Assembly: GCA_019894655.1 (NCBI GenBank) | Contig: JAGXNZ010000185.1 | Coordinates: 1-8,569, forward strand | From: Promethearchaeota archaeon | GTDB taxonomy: Archaea; Asgardarchaeota; Lokiarchaeia; Sigynarchaeales; SOKP01 | Reading direction: 5' to 3' | DNA: 8,569 nt | Part shown: positions 6,322 to 8,569 of the stretch, piece by piece | How positions within the stretch are numbered: position 1 is the stretch's first letter | Layout of the letters: each line of letters begins with the position of its first letter | Translations under genes and position numbers: made by a program | The notes under the pieces: generated by a model | The model's input: the letters and a program-made list of their open reading frames with translations, nothing else | What the model was told of the DNA's origin: nothing | Databases searched by the model: none

Positions 6322-6329
6322 AATTTAAA
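6322..6329 (-). promoter_or_regulatory. TATA-like promoter element of the L11 operon
   Basis: On the minus strand TTTAAATT, preceded by CC, lies about 38 bases before ATG 6287 and 50 before ATG 6275. A start site 26 bases downstream would leave a leader of about 12 or 24 bases. As no Shine-Dalgarno sequence is present, a short leader is plausible. This is the only promoter candidate I can see for the four-gene operon. Confidence 0.4.
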
Positions 6330-6416
6330 GGCTAAGAAACGTAAAAATAATACTAAATTTTTCCAATTTATTCATTCCAATATTGTTGTATATTGAAACC
6401 GTATTATTATTACGTT

Positions 6417-6448
6417 CTAAGTCCTTCAAAAACTAATTTTGAACTTAG
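6417..6448. repeat. Inverted repeat / hairpin with a three-base bulge
   Basis: CTAAGT (6417-6422) pairs with ACTTAG (6443-6448), and TCAAAA (6426-6431) pairs with TTTTGA (6437-6442). The loop is ACTAA and the bulge CCT is on one side. Twelve pairs make this the strongest stem in the divergent spacer. No T-run follows directly on the plus strand, so it does not look like a terminator. It could be an operator, a leader element of the plus-strand gene, or chance. Confidence 0.5.
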
Positions 6449-6480
6449 TAAATTATAAAATGAAGTGAACCTAAAAAATT

Positions 6481-6496
6481 TTATGAAATTTCATAA
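6481..6496. repeat. Perfect 16-bp palindrome
   Basis: TTATGAAATTTCATAA reads identically on both strands. Its position between two divergent genes and its perfect dyad symmetry suit a dimeric regulator site. The AT richness means a chance origin cannot be excluded. Confidence 0.45.
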
Positions 6497-6612
6497 TTGT
6501 TGTAGATCTTAATTTATTTATCTTATTATTGATATCATTATTTGAGAAAAAAAAATTTTTTCAGAGCTAAATCTATTCTAATTTAAGAATTTTTGAAGGT
6601 CAAGTTTTAACG

Positions 6613-7461
6613 ATGATTATTTGGATTCTCAATAGCGAATCGGGAATAAAATTATTGTATAAATCGTTTTTGAAAACGGATGCTGATGAGGATATTGTAT
6701 CTGGATTTTTAACAGCATTTCATCATTTTTCTATGGTTGAATTTCATCAATCATTAGAATCTATAGAAATGGGGGGATTAAGGTGGATTTACATATTAGA
6801 ACCAAAATTTAAATTATTATTCGTTGTTGCAGATGTAAAAGAAGTAAAAACTGAGATTTTAATGGGTAGGCTTAATGTGCTAAAAGAAGCGTTTTTAAAA
6901 GAATTCGAAAAAGTTTGGATTAAAAAAAAACATAGTTGGGATGGAAATATGAATGTTTATATGCCATTCCTTAAAGTCATTGAAGATTATTACGGCCAGT
7001 GGGAGGAAGTTGAATCATTAAACCAAGTCGCAGATTTTTTCGATATTTTAGGGGTATTTCAGCAGATTTTAATCTTGTTAAGAAATATTTTAGAGAAGAA
7101 AATGTACACGAAATCAAAAGATGTAATCTTAGATCGAATGCAAGAAGTTTACAACAATTTTAAAAAAGAGGAAGTGTACAAATCACAACCTGAATTGGAA
7201 AATATTACTTTTTCTAAAGAATCCTGGTTTAACATTATTGATATTAACTTGTTAAAGTGCGAAAAAGAAGTAATAACGAAATATTTGAAGTCGATCCTTC
7301 GCGAAACCGTTTCAATCTTAAAAGAAGAAAAGGGTAAAAATTTGTGTCTAAAATATTTTAGTGAAGAAAGAGTTTACTCTTATATTTACAATAACATGGA
7401 ACTCTTAAAGGATTTAAATTTAGACATGTTTTTTTTAGAATTATTTTTATTAATCAAGTAA
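6613..7461 (+). CDS. Longin-domain-like protein of Asgard type
   Basis: I do not know a name for this 282-residue protein. Its first hundred residues match the longin/roadblock-type pattern: strand WILNSESG (4-11), strand IKLLYKSF (12-19), a helix with DIVSGFLTAFHHFS (27-40), then strands SLESIEM (47-53), LRWIYIL (56-62) and FKLLFVVAD (66-74), and a long amphipathic helix at about 76-100. Asgard archaea carry many such proteins, which are related to domains that partner small GTPases and trafficking complexes in eukaryotes. A KHSWDGNMNVYMPFLKVIED segment (about 106-125) links to a mostly helical C-terminal region with no recognised domain. There is no signal peptide or clear membrane span, so it is probably cytoplasmic or peripheral. 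It diverges from the ribosomal operon and converges on a 67-residue gene. The specific function is unknown. Confidence 0.7.
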   Translation: MIIWILNSESGIKLLYKSFLKTDADEDIVSGFLTAFHHFSMVEFHQSLESIEMGGLRWIYILEPKFKLLFVVADVKEVKTEILMGRLNVLKEAFLKEFEKVWIKKKHSWDGNMNVYMPFLKVIEDYYGQWEEVESLNQVADFFDILGVFQQILILLRNILEKKMYTKSKDVILDRMQEVYNNFKKEEVYKSQPELENITFSKESWFNIIDINLLKCEKEVITKYLKSILRETVSILKEEKGKNLCLKYFSEERVYSYIYNNMELLKDLNLDMFFLELFLLIK

Positions 7462-7472
7462 GATACGCTTTT

Positions 7473-7676
7473 TCAGAACCTACAACAAAGACGTCTTCCG
7501 TAATCGAGATTATGTTTTAGATATTCATCAGACAATATTTTCATAACTCTTTCATAATCTAAATCCGTTTCAAATTCATTATTGACCATGGTTGGAATAT
7601 CTTCAATCTCTATTCCAGGCGTTGATATGAGTTTAAATATTTCATTCTTAACTTCTTCAGATATTTCTTCTGCCAT
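7473..7676 (-). CDS. Small acidic helical protein with a Cys-Cys tail, function unknown
   Basis: I do not recognise a family for this 67-residue protein. The first 55 residues are acidic and look like three short helices: EEVKNEIFKLIS (7-18), EDIPTMVNNEF (25-35) and YERVMKILSDEYLKH (41-55). The loop STPG and the spacing resemble a small helix-turn-helix or winged-helix core, which is only a resemblance. The C-terminus switches to a basic, cysteine-bearing end, YGRRLCCRF (59-67), with adjacent Cys64 and Cys65. No ribosome binding site precedes ATG 7676. The stop lies only 11 bases from the stop of the converging longin-type gene. Codon use and composition look like the surrounding DNA, and no internal stop occurs, so I take it as a real gene. 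Confidence 0.6.
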   Translation of the reverse strand: MAEEISEEVKNEIFKLISTPGIEIEDIPTMVNNEFETDLDYERVMKILSDEYLKHNLDYGRRLCCRF

Positions 7677-7726
7677 ATAATTATTATTAAGTAAATTAAA
7701 TGAAAAATATTATCGTTAATTTTGAT

Positions 7727-7768
7727 AAAAAAAAATACATTTCATAGAGATTTTATAATGTAAATCTC
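7727..7768 (-). terminator. Hairpin plus U-tract terminator of the FAH genes
   Basis: On the minus strand, about 30 bases after the FAH stop codon, GAGATTT and AAATCTC form a perfect seven-bp stem (7762-7768 with 7747-7753) around an eight-base loop. A run of nine T (complement of 7727-7735) follows 11 bases later. The combination fits the end of the FAH transcript. The 67-residue gene downstream would then need its own promoter, which I cannot pinpoint. Confidence 0.5.
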
Positions 7769-7799
7769 CTAAGACTTCTATAAAATAATAGAAAACAAA

Positions 7800-8477
7800 T
7801 TAAACTTGTTCTAAAATAACTTCATGTTTAATCGTTCCTATTTTTTCAATAGAAGCTTCTAATATATCGCCTGGTTGTATCGGATTTATTCCACTTGGAG
7901 TACCTGTAGCGATTATATCTCCTCTTTTTAACGTTACAAATTTAGACAAATATTCTAGTATTTGAGGGATTTTAAATAACATATGCTTTGTATTCGAAAA
8001 TTGTCTTGTCTGTCCGTTAACTTTTAACTGAATTGATAAGTTATGGGGGTCGGAAATTTCACTACATGGAACTATTCTTGGTCCTATAGGTCCAAATGAA
8101 TCGAAGTTTTTGCTTCTATACCACGGTAAATTTATATTTCTATCGCTTTTTTGCATAATTCTCGCAGTTAAATCAAGAAAAATCGTGTATCCTTGGATAT
8201 AATCGAACGCTACTTCCGCTGAAACATTTTTACATGTTTGAAAAATAATAAAAGCGAGTTCAACTTCGTGATCAACTCTATTATATTTCTCACTTTCATA
8301 AAGAATTTTCGGGTAGATTATTGGTTCATTATCAGTTACAAGCGTATTCAAAGTCTTCACAAAAAAAACAGGTTCTGTGGGAACAGGAGCGTTTGTTTCT
8401 TTAATGTGATCTAAGTAATTGCGCCCTAAACACAAAATTTTGGTTGGATTTATCGTAGTTTTTCCAATTTTAATCAA
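7800..8477 (-). CDS. FAHD1-like fumarylacetoacetate hydrolase family protein (acylpyruvase / oxaloacetate decarboxylase type)
   Basis: This 225-residue metal-dependent enzyme cleaves C-C bonds of acylpyruvates, or decarboxylates or isomerises related keto acids. It has almost the length of human FAHD1 (224), and the key residues fall at the same numbers: the His24-Glu27 pair in GRNYLDHIKE (FAHD1 His30-Glu33 region), metal ligands Glu71 and Glu73 in DHEVELAF, Asp102 in FLDLTAR, and Lys123 in RSKNFDSFGPIGP. The C-terminal IIATGTPSGINPIQPGD motif closes the fold. All catalytic positions are intact, so it is probably active; the exact substrate cannot be read from sequence. The start is a TTG directly after the stop of the upstream paralog, supported by GAGGAGGAG nine bases before it. 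The two FAH genes form a tandem, coupled pair. Confidence 0.88.
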   Translation of the reverse strand: MIKIGKTTINPTKILCLGRNYLDHIKETNAPVPTEPVFFVKTLNTLVTDNEPIIYPKILYESEKYNRVDHEVELAFIIFQTCKNVSAEVAFDYIQGYTIFLDLTARIMQKSDRNINLPWYRSKNFDSFGPIGPRIVPCSEISDPHNLSIQLKVNGQTRQFSNTKHMLFKIPQILEYLSKFVTLKRGDIIATGTPSGINPIQPGDILEASIEKIGTIKHEVILEQV

Positions 8478-8567
8478 TTAACTCAACTCCTCCTCTAGAA
8501 TAACCCTATTTGATAAGGTTCCAATTTTTTCGATCGAAGCTTCTATACGATCTCCGGGTTTGATTGG
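8478..8567 (-). CDS. C-terminal end of a second FAH family protein (cut by window edge)
   Basis: Thirty codons including the stop are visible; the rest lies beyond the right edge. The segment IKPGDRIEASIEKIGTL followed by VILEEELS aligns residue for residue with the end of the neighbouring complete FAH protein (IQPGDILEASIEKIGTI and VILEQV). It is therefore the C-terminus of a close paralog transcribed first. Its TAA stop abuts the TTG start of the next gene, and its last codons contain that gene's ribosome binding site. Whether the two copies are redundant or use different substrates cannot be judged from the tail alone. Confidence 0.85.
   Translation of the reverse strand, partial: PIKPGDRIEASIEKIGTLSNRVILEEELS
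8487..8495 (-). promoter_or_regulatory. Ribosome binding site deciding the TTG start of the FAH gene
   Basis: GAGGAGGAG on the minus strand, inside the last codons of the upstream paralog, lies nine bases before TTG 8477. It is the main support for this rare start codon; no ATG is available near the N-terminus expected for the family. Confidence 0.7.
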
Positions 8568-8569
8568 AC

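Larger units (their letters stand above)
6288..6612. other. Divergent intergenic region (325 bases)
   Basis: This AT-rich spacer separates the minus-strand L11 operon from the plus-strand longin-protein gene. I find no supportable open frame or RNA gene of a known class. It holds the L11 promoter candidate near 6325, a bulged inverted repeat at 6417-6448, a perfect 16-bp palindrome at 6481-6496, and an A9-T6 tract at 6547-6561. A possible GAAGGT ribosome binding site for the longin gene is at 6595-6600, 12 bases before its ATG and so further away than ideal. Confidence 0.7.

Noticed and set aside
5491..6396. Long plus-strand open frame of 301 codons opposite L1 and L11
   Set aside because: It is antisense to two well-recognised ribosomal protein genes, shows a hydrophobic low-complexity translation with no family signature, and has no ribosome binding site.
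1..8569. CRISPR arrays, insertion sequences, prophage or defence genes
   Set aside because: No spaced direct repeats, transposase, integrase, nuclease or phage-like frames were seen on either strand.

Overview
The window is chromosomal DNA from an AT-rich archaeon. The ribosomal proteins are the archaeal/eukaryotic types (L14e, P0-type L10, P1-type L12), and SecY, a DUF106/EMC3-type membrane insertase and an archaeal-type CMP kinase are present. A tRNA-Ser carries a short anticodon-loop intron. A longin-like protein at 6613-7461, of a kind abundant in Asgard archaea, together with the low GC, suggests an Asgard (Lokiarchaeia-like) genome. That placement is inference from a few proteins, not a phylogeny.

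Layout, left to right. (1) 97-1209, plus strand: cmk, rpl14e and an intron-containing tRNA-Ser(GGA). (2) 1237-3432, minus strand: an EMC3/Ylp1-type insertase gene and, upstream of it, secY; these converge on the tRNA. (3) 3697-6287, minus strand: the L11-L1-L10-L12 operon, which encodes the ribosomal factor-binding stalk plus L1. L1 and L10 are tightly coupled, with their Shine-Dalgarno sequences lying in or at the end of the preceding gene. (4) 6288-6612: a 325-base AT-rich divergent intergenic region holding a bulged hairpin and a perfect 16-bp palindrome. (5) 6613-7461, plus strand: the longin-domain protein. (6) 7473-8569, minus strand: a 67-residue protein, a complete FAHD1-like hydrolase/decarboxylase, and the C-terminal end of a second, tandem FAH paralog cut by the window edge.

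The genes fall into two themes. The first is translation and membrane insertion: the ribosomal stalk and L1, L14e, a tRNA, the SecY channel and the EMC3-type insertase, plus cmk, a customary neighbour of these genes. The second is an accessory end with an Asgard-type longin protein and a small metabolic FAH cluster.

The most notable points are: an apparent single-base frameshift in rpl12 at a run of ten A residues, where eleven would restore a full family-like protein; the rearranged secY-adk-EMC3-cmk-L34e-L14e neighbourhood, with adk and L34e missing and cmk-L14e inverted; the 18-base tRNA intron, whose bulge-helix-bulge fold can be drawn exactly; the longin-domain protein; and the unexplained structured intergenic DNA at 6417-6496.
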